Source: Peribacillus simplex (GTDB lineage Bacteria; Bacillota; Bacilli; Bacillales; DSM-1321). Taken from it: DNA of 64,000 nt. Of the stretch, positions 45,162 to 53,678 are shown piece after piece; position 1 is the stretch's first letter, and the number at the start of each line of letters is the position of its first letter. Made by a program: the position numbers and the translations under genes. The notes beneath the pieces were generated by a model. That model searched no databases, had not been told where the DNA came from, and saw only the letters and a program-made list of their open reading frames with translations. The DNA lies in the NCBI RefSeq assembly GCF_030123325.1, contig NZ_CP126106.1:1330001-1394000 (forward strand), given 5' to 3'.

Positions 45162-46550
45162 TTATGCTTTTTTTCTCATCCATAGTGGGTATAGGACGAT
45201 TCCGAATACATATAAGGCTATGCCAAGTATGAATGTATTCATATCAGCCGTACCGGTCTTGATGACCCAGATCGAGTAAATTAACGCCAAGATGGTGATG
45301 ATGCCATCGCGTACCCTTGAGCCTTTCATGATGTCATAGGTTTCCCCCGTCATGACTAATTTCAATTGATACAGAACCGAAGCAAGATACGGGATCAAGT
45401 AAGCGAGTGTAGCGACGATCATCGAGAATTTATAAGCTTCCAAGATCGTACCCGAAATAGTGGAGAATAAGAATATCTGTGTCATGATATTTGTTATTGT
45501 CATAGAACGGACGGGTGTGCCATTTTTGTTCGCTTTTGCAAAATAGGCAGGAAACAGATCCGATTTTGCTGCCTGGTATGGAACCTCTGATGCAACGACA
45601 ATCCATCCGATTGTAGATCCCAATAAGGAAATGACGGCAAGAGCAGCCATTAAATACGTGCCGCTTGAACCAACTACTGCTTGAAGTGCGTCAACAAGCG
45701 GTTTTTGTGATATTTTCAAATCGTCTTGTGATATGGCACCCATCGTCAATAAAGTAATGCCGATATAAATGGCAACAGCGATAAGTAAACCAAGAATCGT
45801 CGCTTTCTTTACATCATTTTGTGACTTGGCCCGGTTTGAAAGCATGACGGCAGCTTCAATACCGATGAAGGCCCATAATGTTGATATTGCAGCAGCATTC
45901 ACTTGATCACCTAAAGAGATAGCAGATCCCGCCTTATCATAAAATTCAGCTCCGTTCCCTAGATTGGAAGTATCGAAGATGAATATTGTGATAATGATGA
46001 AAAATAAGAATCCAAGCACTTTGGTCACCGTAGCAAAAAGATTCATTTTCCCAGCACTGTTAAAACTTCTTACCAAGATTGCCTGAATCCCCCACAGGGC
46101 AACGGAACATACCGCAAACGTTAATGCTTTACCCAGTTCAAGCTGAAAAGAACCCGCTGTATAAATCACTTTCGCACTATGCATCACCGGGAAAAACGTT
46201 GATAGGTAACCAGCAAATGAAATGATGACAGAAGCTGTCGCTGCCCAATTCGCAGCCCAATAGCCCCAAGCCATGCTATACCCAGAAACCCTTCCTTTAG
46301 AAGGGGATTTAAATAATGATTGAGCATAACTTTGCGGTCCAGCCTTCAAATCCGGTTTCCGGACTGCCAGGTTCCCAAACACCAAAGCTATTAGAAAAAC
46401 TCCCAGTCCAGTAACGATCCATGCCAATGTGGCCCCTAATGGACTGGATACCTGTGCTAATTGAGCAGGGAGCATGAAAATTCCGCCGCCGACCATATTC
46501 CCAATTACGAATGTGGTCAAAATCAATAAACCCCATTTTTTATTTACCAT
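45162..46550 (-). CDS. APC-family basic amino acid/polyamine antiporter
   Basis: A 462-residue membrane protein with twelve segments. The start WGLLILTTFVIGNMVGGGIFMLPAQLA and central AFIGIEAAVMLSNRAKSQNDVKKATILG are typical of the arginine/ornithine-type (APA) antiporters. Probably exchanges a basic amino acid. No arc genes adjoin. GAAAGGTTCG precedes the ATG on the minus strand. An ATACTA-AAA-TAGTAT dyad overlaps its probable promoter. Confidence 0.85.
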   Translation of the reverse strand: MVNKKWGLLILTTFVIGNMVGGGIFMLPAQLAQVSSPLGATLAWIVTGLGVFLIALVFGNLAVRKPDLKAGPQSYAQSLFKSPSKGRVSGYSMAWGYWAANWAATASVIISFAGYLSTFFPVMHSAKVIYTAGSFQLELGKALTFAVCSVALWGIQAILVRSFNSAGKMNLFATVTKVLGFLFFIIITIFIFDTSNLGNGAEFYDKAGSAISLGDQVNAAAISTLWAFIGIEAAVMLSNRAKSQNDVKKATILGLLIAVAIYIGITLLTMGAISQDDLKISQKPLVDALQAVVGSSGTYLMAALAVISLLGSTIGWIVVASEVPYQAAKSDLFPAYFAKANKNGTPVRSMTITNIMTQIFLFSTISGTILEAYKFSMIVATLAYLIPYLASVLYQLKLVMTGETYDIMKGSRVRDGIITILALIYSIWVIKTGTADMNTFILGIALYVFGIVLYPLWMRKKA

Positions 46551-46598
46551 TTATATCGAACCTTTCTTAAATACAGTGTGTGTTTATACCGACAACTT

Positions 46599-46613
46599 AT
46601 ACTAAAATAGTAT
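46599..46613 (-). promoter_or_regulatory. Dyad overlapping the promoter of the APC transporter
   Basis: Perfect inverted repeat ATACTA-AAA-TAGTAT. On the minus strand it overlaps TATACT (-10) with a TTTACC (-35) 18 bases upstream, so it is placed as an operator would be. Confidence 0.45.
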
Positions 46614-46692
46614 ATCTCAAATAGTTTAGTTTGGTAAAGTGGTAAATAAGTAAAATATAAAACGCAGACTAATCAGAAAATTATAATTTATA

Positions 46693-46744
46693 TTGACAAA
46701 ACGAAGGAATTGGATTATATTAGTAAATACCAAGTTAGTTGGTA
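46693..46744 (+). promoter_or_regulatory. Strong promoter with +1 dyad upstream of yezD-like gene
   Basis: TTGACA (46693-46698), 17 bases, TATATT (46716-46721), then a perfect dyad TACCAAGTTAGTTGGTA (46728-46744) over the expected start of transcription. It looks like a repressor-controlled vegetative promoter reading to the right. Confidence 0.65.
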
Positions 46745-46821
46745 AGAATAATGCGGTTTTTGTTTTGAATCGTATTTTTCTATAATGTATGCAACTCCCG
46801 AATATTGCCGATTAGTCAACT

Positions 46822-46873
46822 AAAGGCACCCTTACATCTAATTCTGTTAGATGGCGGGTGCCTTTTATTTTTT
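46822..46873 (+). terminator. Terminator within the yezD leader
   Basis: AAAGGCACCC...ATCTAA/TTAGAT...GGGTGCCTTT two-part stem with T tail. It lies about 95 bases downstream of the promoter and 200 bases before yezD, so it either ends a short RNA or attenuates yezD. Confidence 0.8.
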
Positions 46874-47070
46874 ATAGTGAGGGGAGGGGAATGTGGAGTT
46901 CCTATTAACTGGTTATTCTTATATGGAAAGTAATGATGAGGATATGATAGGTAAACCAAGTTCCTCAAGAAAACATGGAAAGCGGGAAGCATACGTTTGC
47001 TTTTCGTGCGAACGCTTTAAACATTTGGCATGCAACGAAGCTTTATTACCAGTAGTAAAGGGGAGATATT

Positions 47071-47238
47071 ATGGAAAAGAAAGAAGAATTGAAAATCAGG
47101 CATATCATTTCAAGCTTGGAAGATTTGCAATATGGATCCGTGATAATAACCATACATGATGGTGAAATCACACAGGTGGATACAACCGAGAAGAAACGAT
47201 TCCCATTAGTGAAGGGAAGGGCAATTAAATCTAGATGA
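47071..47238 (+). CDS. yezD: YezD family small protein (DUF2292)
   Basis: A 55-residue protein. LEDLQYGSVIITIHDGEITQ followed by VDTTEKKRFP is the DUF2292/YezD pattern. Members are small proteins, often encoded beside sulfur-transport or sulfonate genes; function unknown. AAAGGGGAGA lies five bases before the ATG. An overlapping frame (46893-47159) is also open but has no family features. Terminator at 47254. Confidence 0.8.
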   Translation: MEKKEELKIRHIISSLEDLQYGSVIITIHDGEITQVDTTEKKRFPLVKGRAIKSR

Positions 47239-47253
47239 ATAATAGTTATTAAC

Positions 47254-47281
47254 GGAGCTTTCGATATGAAGGCTCTTTTTT
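47254..47281 (+). terminator. Terminator of yezD-like gene
   Basis: GAGCTTTC/GAAGGCTC stem with one G-T pair, four-base loop and TTTTTT. Confidence 0.75.
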
Positions 47282-47408
47282 ATGCAAAAAATTATTCAAT
47301 TGGAATTTAGAAGAAGATTGTACTGCTTTTAACATGGTAGAATAAGTTAGGGAATAAGGGTGTTTTTTATAGAGGTTTAAATGATATCTAAGGAGGAACG
47401 GGGAATAG

Positions 47409-48194
47409 ATGACCTTACAAACTATAGAACATGATATCTTGGCATTAATTGAATCATTTAAAGGGAAAATCGCATATAAAATTGAAAATGGTCATGGGGA
47501 CATGATTGGATACCACGAGAATGAATCTTTTCAATCAGCGAGTCTTATCAAAATACCGATGATCATCGAAGGTTATCGTCAAAGTGAACAAAAGAAAATC
47601 TATTTGAATCAACCAGTGACCATCCCGCCTAATGAAGTGACAGGAGGATCTGGAGTCCTGCATGTCCTATCGAATAAGGTATTTTTAACTGTAGAGGATT
47701 TATTGACATTGATGATAACTGTTTCTGACAATACATCCACGAATATGATGATGAACCTGCTGGGATTTGAGGAAATTAATCAATGCATCAAGGAACTCGG
47801 GTTGAAAAATACTGTCCTTGAACGAAAAATGCAGGATTTTAAGGCATTAAAAGAAGGGCGCGACAATACCATATCGGCGGAAGATACGATTACCTGCTTG
47901 AAAGCGATACATACAGGAAACTTTTTAACGAAAGAAAGCCAGGAAAAAATATTGCGTGTATTTGACAATCAGCAACTAAGGGATAAACTTCCATCACTGA
48001 TGGGCAAAGGGGTCAAGGTCGCCAGCAAAACGGGCGGAATTCGTGGAGTTTCCCATGATTGTGCAATCATTCGTTCAGAAACACAAACTGTTTATGCTGC
48101 AGTTCTTACTGAAGGTATGAAATCAGAGGAAGAAAGCCGTCAAGTAATCAGTAAAATTGGAAAATTGATATATGATGATATGGTCGCAGAATAA
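47409..48194 (+). CDS. Class A beta-lactamase-like serine hydrolase (cytosolic)
   Basis: A 261-residue protein with the serine beta-lactamase motifs SASLIK (Ser45...Lys48), SDN (106-108) and KTGG near residue 206. There is no signal peptide, and the N-terminus is a simple helix, so it is not an ordinary secreted beta-lactamase. Such proteins may hydrolyse other amides or esters, or act on internalised compounds. AAGGAGG precedes the ATG by ten bases. Confidence 0.83.
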   Translation: MTLQTIEHDILALIESFKGKIAYKIENGHGDMIGYHENESFQSASLIKIPMIIEGYRQSEQKKIYLNQPVTIPPNEVTGGSGVLHVLSNKVFLTVEDLLTLMITVSDNTSTNMMMNLLGFEEINQCIKELGLKNTVLERKMQDFKALKEGRDNTISAEDTITCLKAIHTGNFLTKESQEKILRVFDNQQLRDKLPSLMGKGVKVASKTGGIRGVSHDCAIIRSETQTVYAAVLTEGMKSEEESRQVISKIGKLIYDDMVAE

Positions 48195-48284
48195 AAATGT
48201 CGTTTGAATATTTTTGGAAGAGCGGGAAGTCTTTTATGATTTCGCGCTCTTCGATCTTGGCCATAGAGGAGCCGGTGGGGAATA

Positions 48285-48899
48285 ATGTTAAATGAAAGGA
48301 AAATGAAGCGGGGGAAAACCTTGAAAAGGGCGATGAAGTTAGTGGTAATGAGTGTTGTTATATTACTGGGGTATTTTGGTTTTTTACACATGAAAATTCA
48401 AGAAAGCATTCACCAGCAAGTTCCGGAAAATGCCGATTACCTCATTATTCTTGGAGCAAGGGTCAAAGGTTCGGTTCCATCATTATCCTTACAATACCGG
48501 ATTGATAAAGCTGCAGAATATTTAACGGCCAATAAACATACAGTTGTCATTGTATCTGGCGGCAAAGGACCGGGGGAAGACATTTCGGAAGCGAAAGCAA
48601 TGCAGCAGGGGCTGATCGCCCAGGGAATTGAAGAAGCGCGCATCATGATGGAAGACAAATCTACAACAACTCACGAAAATATTGTATTCTCAAAAGAACT
48701 CATTCCTGATACAGCAGCTTCAGGATTGATCGTAAGCAATGACTTTCATATCTACCGGGCAGTTGAAATAGCAAGAAAAGAAGGCTTGGACATGAAGGGA
48801 ATGCCGGCAAAAACACCCAAAGTGTCACTGGTGAAATCATATTCCCGTGAATATCTTGCCATTACCAAATACTATTTGACAGAGTTGATTGGGAGATAA
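48285..48899 (+). CDS. YdcF/SanA-like DUF218 protein
   Basis: A 204-residue protein with one N-terminal membrane anchor (about 18-38) and an extracytoplasmic DUF218 domain. Motifs: ADYLIILGARVKGSVPSLSL, VSGGKGPGEDISEA, the STTTHENIVFSK signature and VSNDFHIYRA. Relatives (SanA, ElyC, YdcF) affect envelope permeability and peptidoglycan or lipid-carrier metabolism. Inference only for this one. Confidence 0.85.
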   Translation: MLNERKMKRGKTLKRAMKLVVMSVVILLGYFGFLHMKIQESIHQQVPENADYLIILGARVKGSVPSLSLQYRIDKAAEYLTANKHTVVIVSGGKGPGEDISEAKAMQQGLIAQGIEEARIMMEDKSTTTHENIVFSKELIPDTAASGLIVSNDFHIYRAVEIARKEGLDMKGMPAKTPKVSLVKSYSREYLAITKYYLTELIGR

Positions 48900-48933
48900 C
48901 ATCCAGTGGCTATAGATGGGGAGGTTGCTTTCT

Positions 48934-49194
48934 TTATTCAACTTCCACGACAACATTAGGAACTTCCCAAAAATCTTTCTCTTGATATAGTTCCTTAAGT
49001 GTCTTAAAAACGGGAAAACCCGTATAGGAAATCTCGACTTGTTCATCAGCATCCACTTCTACTACATCTATATCATCAACAAAACCAAGTTGATCATTGC
49101 TTTCCATTAAATAAAATCCGAGTGCCTCATACCCGCTATAGGCTACAATAACCTTACTGTCAAAACCGCTATTGGATACCTTGTAATATTTCAT
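48934..49194 (-). CDS. Small hypothetical protein
   Basis: An 86-residue acidic protein starting MKYYKVSNSGFDSKVIVAYS with no membrane segment. Not recognised. The start at 49194 has AAGGAGGT nine bases upstream, much better than any start in the open extension to 49305. Convergent with the YdcF gene. Confidence 0.7.
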   Translation of the reverse strand: MKYYKVSNSGFDSKVIVAYSGYEALGFYLMESNDQLGFVDDIDVVEVDADEQVEISYTGFPVFKTLKELYQEKDFWEVPNVVVEVE

Positions 49195-49474
49195 TGATTG
49201 ACCTCCTTGTTGATCATACTTGGTACTGTTTCTTATTACTCTGATATACCCATTAATTGATATCTGAATCATTAAATTGGATAAGTAAAGAAAATGGGAA
49301 GGCAAAAAGAATGTGAACCCTGTCTTTAAAATATCACTGCATAATTTGCTATCTTCATCAATTCATGTTAATCTAATAAAGAATTGTTTTTGATTGTGGA
49401 AGAGGATAGTGATTATTTTCCAAATGATTAAAAATAGTAATACAATGTGTGTTATGCACTAGGAGGCAACAACA

Positions 49475-49675
49475 ATGGAACAAGGTACAGTTAAATGGTT
49501 TAATGCAGAAAAAGGTTTTGGATTTATCGAACGTGAAAACGGAGACGACGTATTCGTACATTTCTCAGCTATCCAAAGCGAAGGCTTCAAATCTTTAGAC
49601 GAAGGTCAAAAAGTAACTTTCGACGTTGAGCAAGGTGCTCGTGGAGCTCAAGCTGCTAACGTTCAAAAAGCTTAA
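49475..49675 (+). CDS. cspC: Cold-shock protein CspC-type
   Basis: A 66-residue OB-fold RNA chaperone. It begins [20 protein letters not shown] with RNP1 KGFGFIER and RNP2 VFVHF. It is nearly the sequence I remember for B. subtilis CspC; assignment to CspC rather than CspD is from memory. TAGGAGG ribosome site and a long AT-rich untranslated leader, usual for csp genes. Terminator at 49703. Confidence 0.93.
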   Translation: MEQGTVKWFNAEKGFGFIERENGDDVFVHFSAIQSEGFKSLDEGQKVTFDVEQGARGAQAANVQKA

Positions 49676-49702
49676 TTTTCAAATTAAATCGTAACCGATA
49701 TG

Positions 49703-49735
49703 AACAGACTTCCTCGATGGGAGTCTGTATTTTAT
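49703..49735 (+). terminator. Terminator of csp gene
   Basis: ACAGACT/AGTCTGT stem with T-rich tail. Confidence 0.75.
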
Positions 49736-49755
49736 TGTGCTAAAAAATCAAAGCG

Positions 49756-49789
49756 AAAAAAATCCCACTCTGAAATGAGTAGGGTTTTA
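49756..49789. terminator. Terminator of the convergent small gene
   Basis: AAAATCCCACTC/GAGTAGGGTTTT stem, T run on both sides. Confidence 0.7.
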
Positions 49790-49800
49790 GTGACTTGTCA

Positions 49801-49968
49801 TTAAGCTTTTTTTAATTCTTCTTCAAAGAAAAAAGTAGTTGGATGTTCTTTGACAGTATAAGAATATCTCTTCATATTCTTTACATATGCCCATTTATTA
49901 ATGGTTACTGATTCATTAGTATCCTGAATGGTTACTGTTTCACCAGTATTATACTTATTGCTTCTCAA
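49801..49968 (-). CDS. Small hypothetical protein
   Basis: A 55-residue basic protein (MRSNKYNTGETVTIQDTNES...) with strand-rich pattern, ending FFFEEELKKA. Not recognised. Start TTG 49968 has GAGGGTGG six bases upstream; upstream in-frame codons to 50025 lack a site. Confidence 0.6.
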   Translation of the reverse strand: MRSNKYNTGETVTIQDTNESVTINKWAYVKNMKRYSYTVKEHPTTFFFEEELKKA

Positions 49969-50200
49969 TTTAGCCACCCTCTTTATTAATAGTATAACAT
50001 ATTTGCGAATGAAAGATGTGTTCAAGATATTCCAATGATATATTGGGGTTAAAAAATCAGGCTATGTATACGGAACTAGCCCAATTATTTTGGCTGGACC
50101 AAGCTAAAAGCCTGATGGTGATTTTAACAGTGCATAAAAAACAGCCACATGTTGCTAAGGAATCACGTGGCTATAATCAGTAAGTTATCAAGAATGTCAG

Positions 50201-50240
50201 TTATTTAAAACGCCCAGTTCCCATTACGGAAGACAGGTTC
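50201..50240. repeat. Aminopeptidase-3'-end repeat, copy C (putative att site)
   Basis: Forty bases matching 57335-57374 with one mismatch; on the minus strand it encodes PVFRNGNWAF and a stop, the C-terminus of the M29 aminopeptidase. No gene precedes it. Best read as the far-end attachment site of island 1. Confidence 0.85.
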
Positions 50241-50301
50241 GTCGAACGGTTTAAGAATGATGAATTTGTGTTTTTACATGAGAATGAGGTTAATAAAGAA
50301 A

Positions 50302-50493
50302 ATGGTTGTAGTAGAAAATGCAGAGAAGGAAGAAGAAAATCTCCTTAAACCAAGAGTGAATAAATTGAAATCTAAATTTGGCGGTCAAACCAAAAATACA
50401 GAACCAACTAGAAGCGATTACGTTTATGATGAAGATTATTATGCTTTGTATTTTGACAGGTTATATGCCAGACGAATCAAGGAACTTCAATAA
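50302..50493 (+). CDS. Small hypothetical protein in island 1
   Basis: Sixty-three residues from ATG 50302 (MVVVENAEKEEENLLKPRVN...), acidic then basic, ending in a Tyr/Asp-rich block YVYDEDYYALYFDRLYARRI. No strong ribosome site; an in-frame start at 50257 is possible. The frame just upstream (DRFVERFKNDEFVFLHENE) also looks protein-like, so a frameshift is possible. Not recognised. Confidence 0.4.
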   Translation: MVVVENAEKEEENLLKPRVNKLKSKFGGQTKNTEPTRSDYVYDEDYYALYFDRLYARRIKELQ

Positions 50494-50516
50494 TTTTATG
50501 GACATAACTTTCAAAA

Positions 50517-50657
50517 ATGGTTACCTCTCGTCAACAGGCAAAAAATTATGTATTGGAACTTATCAACTTTGAAGAGAAAACACTTGATGAACTTATTGAT
50601 ATATACCATTTTCTTTGTGATAAGGAAACAAAAGAACTTTCCAAGAAAATTAGGTGA
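50517..50657 (+). CDS. Small hypothetical protein in island 1
   Basis: Forty-six residues, MVTSRQQAKNYVLELINFEE then a helical, charged remainder ending SKKIR. Amphipathic helical pattern suggests it is real, but the ribosome site is weak. Not recognised. Confidence 0.4.
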   Translation: MVTSRQQAKNYVLELINFEEKTLDELIDIYHFLCDKETKELSKKIR

Positions 50658-50704
50658 TTATGTCTACCGTCTTCATATCGCCTTAATAGGCTTATTCAGT
50701 TGGT

Positions 50705-50755
50705 TACAGTGTAATAAATGTCTAAGATAAACTTATTCATTTATTACACTGTAAT
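50705..50755. terminator. Seventeen-base perfect inverted repeat
   Basis: TTACAGTGTAATAAATG and its exact complement, 17-base loop, then TTTTT. Terminator of the small island genes, or an operator before the metalloprotease. Confidence 0.65.
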
Positions 50756-50909
50756 TTTTTATGTCAAAGATAAAAGATGATTTTAATAATATAGATAATC
50801 GTTATTTTCATATTTTTCTCAATTTTTGGTAAAAATAGATTACTTATACACTTAAAGATAGTTATAAAATGTATATGTAACCATTTTTAAAAAAAGAGGA
50901 GTGAATTTT

Positions 50910-51497
50910 ATGAGAAGACTTATGAGGAATAGCGTATTATTAAGCACCATTCTTGTTTTTCTGATTCCAGTTAGTGCAAATGCCTATAATACATTTAAAG
51001 GGCATAAAATGTCTTCAGGAATTGGAAACTATGGTAAAAGTACAAAGTTTTATTGGGTGGATTCATCTGCAAGTACTTACTCTACAAAAATAGCAAATTC
51101 ATTTGACAGGTGGATATATTCTTCCAAATATGCAGGAATATTAACCCCAATATCTTATAGAAAGACAACAACTAAGAGTGCTAGTACTATTGATTTTTAT
51201 CGTGTCAACTCTCTTTCTGGAACAAATGTTATTGGGCGAACTACATTTTTTGTTAACCAAAAAAAAGTTCTTCCTCAAAATCAAAACTGGTATTGGTCAG
51301 AAATTAAATTATCAAAAAGCCTAATGACTTCTATACCTAAACTTCAACAAGTAACGATTAGTCATGAAATCGGACATGCTTTTGGTTTGGCTCATACGGA
51401 TAATCAATTAATGGATTCAAATGTAGATGATGCTTATAGGCTAGGAATTCAATATCCTAGAAAAGATGAATACAATGGTATCAATTACCTTTATTAA
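50910..51497 (+). CDS. Secreted metzincin-type zinc protease
   Basis: A 195-residue protein: signal peptide to about residue 22 (ending NA-YN), then a single catalytic domain. Zinc site HEIGHAFGLAH (His152, His156, His162), the HExxHxxGxxH pattern of metzincins/matrixins. The usual Met-turn is less clear (LMDSNVDD follows). Secreted or surface protease; substrate unknown. ATG 50910 has AGAGGAG eight bases upstream; GTG 50901 is too close. AT-rich, unlike the core genes. The lipoprotein gene follows by 19 bases. Confidence 0.8.
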   Translation: MRRLMRNSVLLSTILVFLIPVSANAYNTFKGHKMSSGIGNYGKSTKFYWVDSSASTYSTKIANSFDRWIYSSKYAGILTPISYRKTTTKSASTIDFYRVNSLSGTNVIGRTTFFVNQKKVLPQNQNWYWSEIKLSKSLMTSIPKLQQVTISHEIGHAFGLAHTDNQLMDSNVDDAYRLGIQYPRKDEYNGINYLY

Positions 51498-51516
51498 ATA
51501 GTGGAGGAGAAGAAAA

Positions 51517-52317
51517 ATGAATAAGATCAAATTTCTATTTTTTTGTTTGTTATCATTTTTCGCTTTAACAGCGTGTAGTAGTACTAATGATGAATCTCAA
51601 AATAAGGAACAAGACAATTTGGCAATAATGACTGAAGACGTTAAGTCAAGTGATTCTACCAAAGAAGGTGTTGTTACAGATAATGAAAATATTTCTAGGG
51701 ATAATGTAACAGTCGTAGAATCTGAACTTGCCTTTGCTTTTAATTATGAGGAAGTTGAACGGTTAATAGAAGATTCAGAGTTAGCTGTTGAAGGAATAGT
51801 CGTGTCTACTGAAAACTATGTGTATATCGATAAAGATACTGGACAAGGTGAACCATTTACAAAACTATCCTTTAAAATTAATAAAGTTTTAAATGGGGAT
51901 TCAAGATTAGAAGGAAAAGAGATAACAGTATTAGAGATGGGCGGATATATTACTGCTGAACAAAGTGGAATGGGAGATAAATTTCCAGATTTAACAGAAG
52001 AGGAATTAAATGAAACCTTTTTTGTAATACCTGATGGACATAAGCCATCTATAAAAGGTGATGAAATGGTTGCCTTTTTAACTAGTGAGACAGAGGGATT
52101 TGAAACTGGATTTGATTTCTATACATTTATTGGAGTATACCAATCAAAATTTGAATACAATGAAAATAGTGAAGAATATGTAAGACCATCTGAGGATTTC
52201 GAAGAATTGATAGAAGGTGCAGAAACAAAAAAGGAAAGAAGTATTATTGAAGAAGAGGAACAAATAGAAGAAAGTATTAATACTGAGGTAACTAAATTAG
52301 TAGAAGAAGCGGAATAA
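51517..52317 (+). CDS. Hypothetical lipoprotein (island 1)
   Basis: A 266-residue acidic lipoprotein with lipobox LTAC (Cys about residue 20). A Ser/Asp/Glu-rich linker is followed by a strand-rich domain (about 75-230) and a Glu-rich helical tail. No family recognised. Co-transcribed with the metalloprotease, so it may be its inhibitor, anchor or substrate. GGAGGAG precedes the ATG. Confidence 0.7.
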   Translation: MNKIKFLFFCLLSFFALTACSSTNDESQNKEQDNLAIMTEDVKSSDSTKEGVVTDNENISRDNVTVVESELAFAFNYEEVERLIEDSELAVEGIVVSTENYVYIDKDTGQGEPFTKLSFKINKVLNGDSRLEGKEITVLEMGGYITAEQSGMGDKFPDLTEEELNETFFVIPDGHKPSIKGDEMVAFLTSETEGFETGFDFYTFIGVYQSKFEYNENSEEYVRPSEDFEELIEGAETKKERSIIEEEEQIEESINTEVTKLVEEAE

Positions 52318-52703
52318 ACATAATATTGCTTATAGAGAAATTACTTGATGAACAATGGCTCCATACCAATCCTAGAATGGGGCATTTTAGAGTACAAAAA
52401 ATTGAACCTTTAATAATCCAAAGATTTATTTATGATTTGGTAGAGGAAACTGCTTTAAGTTCTAATACGATTAAGAAAATTATTGATATGTTGAAGGTTG
52501 TTTTTAGAAAGGCTGTTAGTTTAAAGTTAGTAAATGAAAATCCAGTTTTAAATGTGACGTTGCCAAAGCGAAACAATCTTGAAATGACCGCTTGGGATAC
52601 TGAACAGGTTGAATATTTCATACAAGAGTCAAAGAAGCACCGAAACTTGATAATTTGTTTTATAAGGAAATGTGACCAATTCTGTGACCACTCAAGGTTT
52701 TAG
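52318..52703 (+). pseudogene. Tyrosine recombinase remnant with catalytic domain deleted (int1)
   Basis: Begins straight after the lipoprotein gene without a start. LIIQRFIYDLVEETALSSNTIKKI, LKVVFRKAVSLKLVNENPV and LPKRNN are the core-binding (SAM-like) domain of phage-type integrases. At about 52640 the sequence jumps to the extreme 3' end shared with int2 (AACTTGATAATTTGTTT... TGTGACC). The R-HxxR-Y catalytic domain is missing. It cannot be active. Confidence 0.82.
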
Positions 52704-52727
52704 ACCTTCAAAACCCCTACGCCCTAA

Positions 52728-52795
52728 TTAAAACGTCCAATCCCATTACGGAAAACAGGTTCTGAAGTGCCGTCCTGTTTGATGCCGTCGATGTT
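52728..52795. repeat. Aminopeptidase-3'-end repeat, copy B (putative att site)
   Basis: Sixty-eight bases matching 57339-57407 with a one-base deletion and a few mismatches, ending abruptly at GATGTT. The ~75 bases upstream (integrase tail) also match those upstream of copy A. Confidence 0.85.
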
Positions 52796-53678
52796 GTCTG
52801 GAAACGTTGATATATAAGGGTTTTGTAATTTTTAAATGAAAGGATAAAAATGGATAAGTGTAAGAAAAACTAATTTTCTGTGACCACTGCGTGACCAGAA
52901 ATAGTCCAGTTATAATCAGCCTAAACAGTAAATATTGTTCCCTTACAATAAGCCTCTCCCAAACTTAGAGAGAGGCTTATTCGTATTCCTTATTAATTTG
53001 GAATACAAATAAATAGTAATGAATAATTGTGCTTCTTGATCGGGCGGTGCTTTTCACCAAAACCATGGTCTCATTTTTATATTCAATGATTAGCACTTCC
53101 ACTCCCACACTCGAACTGCTATTTGTAATGATAATGGTATTATAGTTTTGTTCTCTTGTGGTTGAAACTCCGTTGCCCGCTCCTTACATTCAAAAATGGA
53201 ACATCAAAATCCTTTTGCATTTAAGAAAGGTTTTTGATACGTAAAGGGAACAGGAACCTACGGAATGTAGGCGTTAGCCGTACAGACTGTGGTTATCGGG
53301 CCATTTAATGCCGAAGCGACAAGTACAGAATGACAGAAAGATGTTCTGCCTTTCTGATCAGTCTGTAGTGCTGCCGCCCAAATTATTTTTTATCCCTAAA
53401 CGATTATATAAAAGCTAAACGCAAACCTAACTGAAAGTGAAAACATACCTTTTACCAGTCAAAAACACCTGTTTTTTAAATAATTTAAACTGAGAAACGC
53501 TCTACAACGAAATTAACTACCTTTAGACTTATAATTACCTATTCGATTCAAATAAATAGGGTCATACATTCCATAACGTCCGGAAAATGGGGATTTCAAA
53601 CGTTAAGAAGGTTTCAACCCAAAAAAAGATCAATCTCCTGTAGAAATCGACCTTTTTTCTAATAACTATACAAAAATA
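52796..53678. other. Gene-poor interval of island 2
   Basis: No gene in about 880 bases. A perfect AATAAGCCTCTC/GAGAGGCTTATT hairpin lies at 52947-52981. TGTGACCACTGCGTGACC at 52880-52900 resembles an integrase tail. At 53612-53660 an imperfect AAAAAAGGTCGATT hairpin serves the minus-strand glycerophosphodiesterase gene. Confidence 0.4.

Noticed and set aside
46893..47159. 88-codon ORF upstream of and overlapping yezD
   Set aside because: It has a purine-rich site but no recognisable features, and overlaps the better supported yezD frame.
52880..52900. Third integrase remnant
   Set aside because: TGTGACC-type repeats alone are too short to claim a gene fragment.
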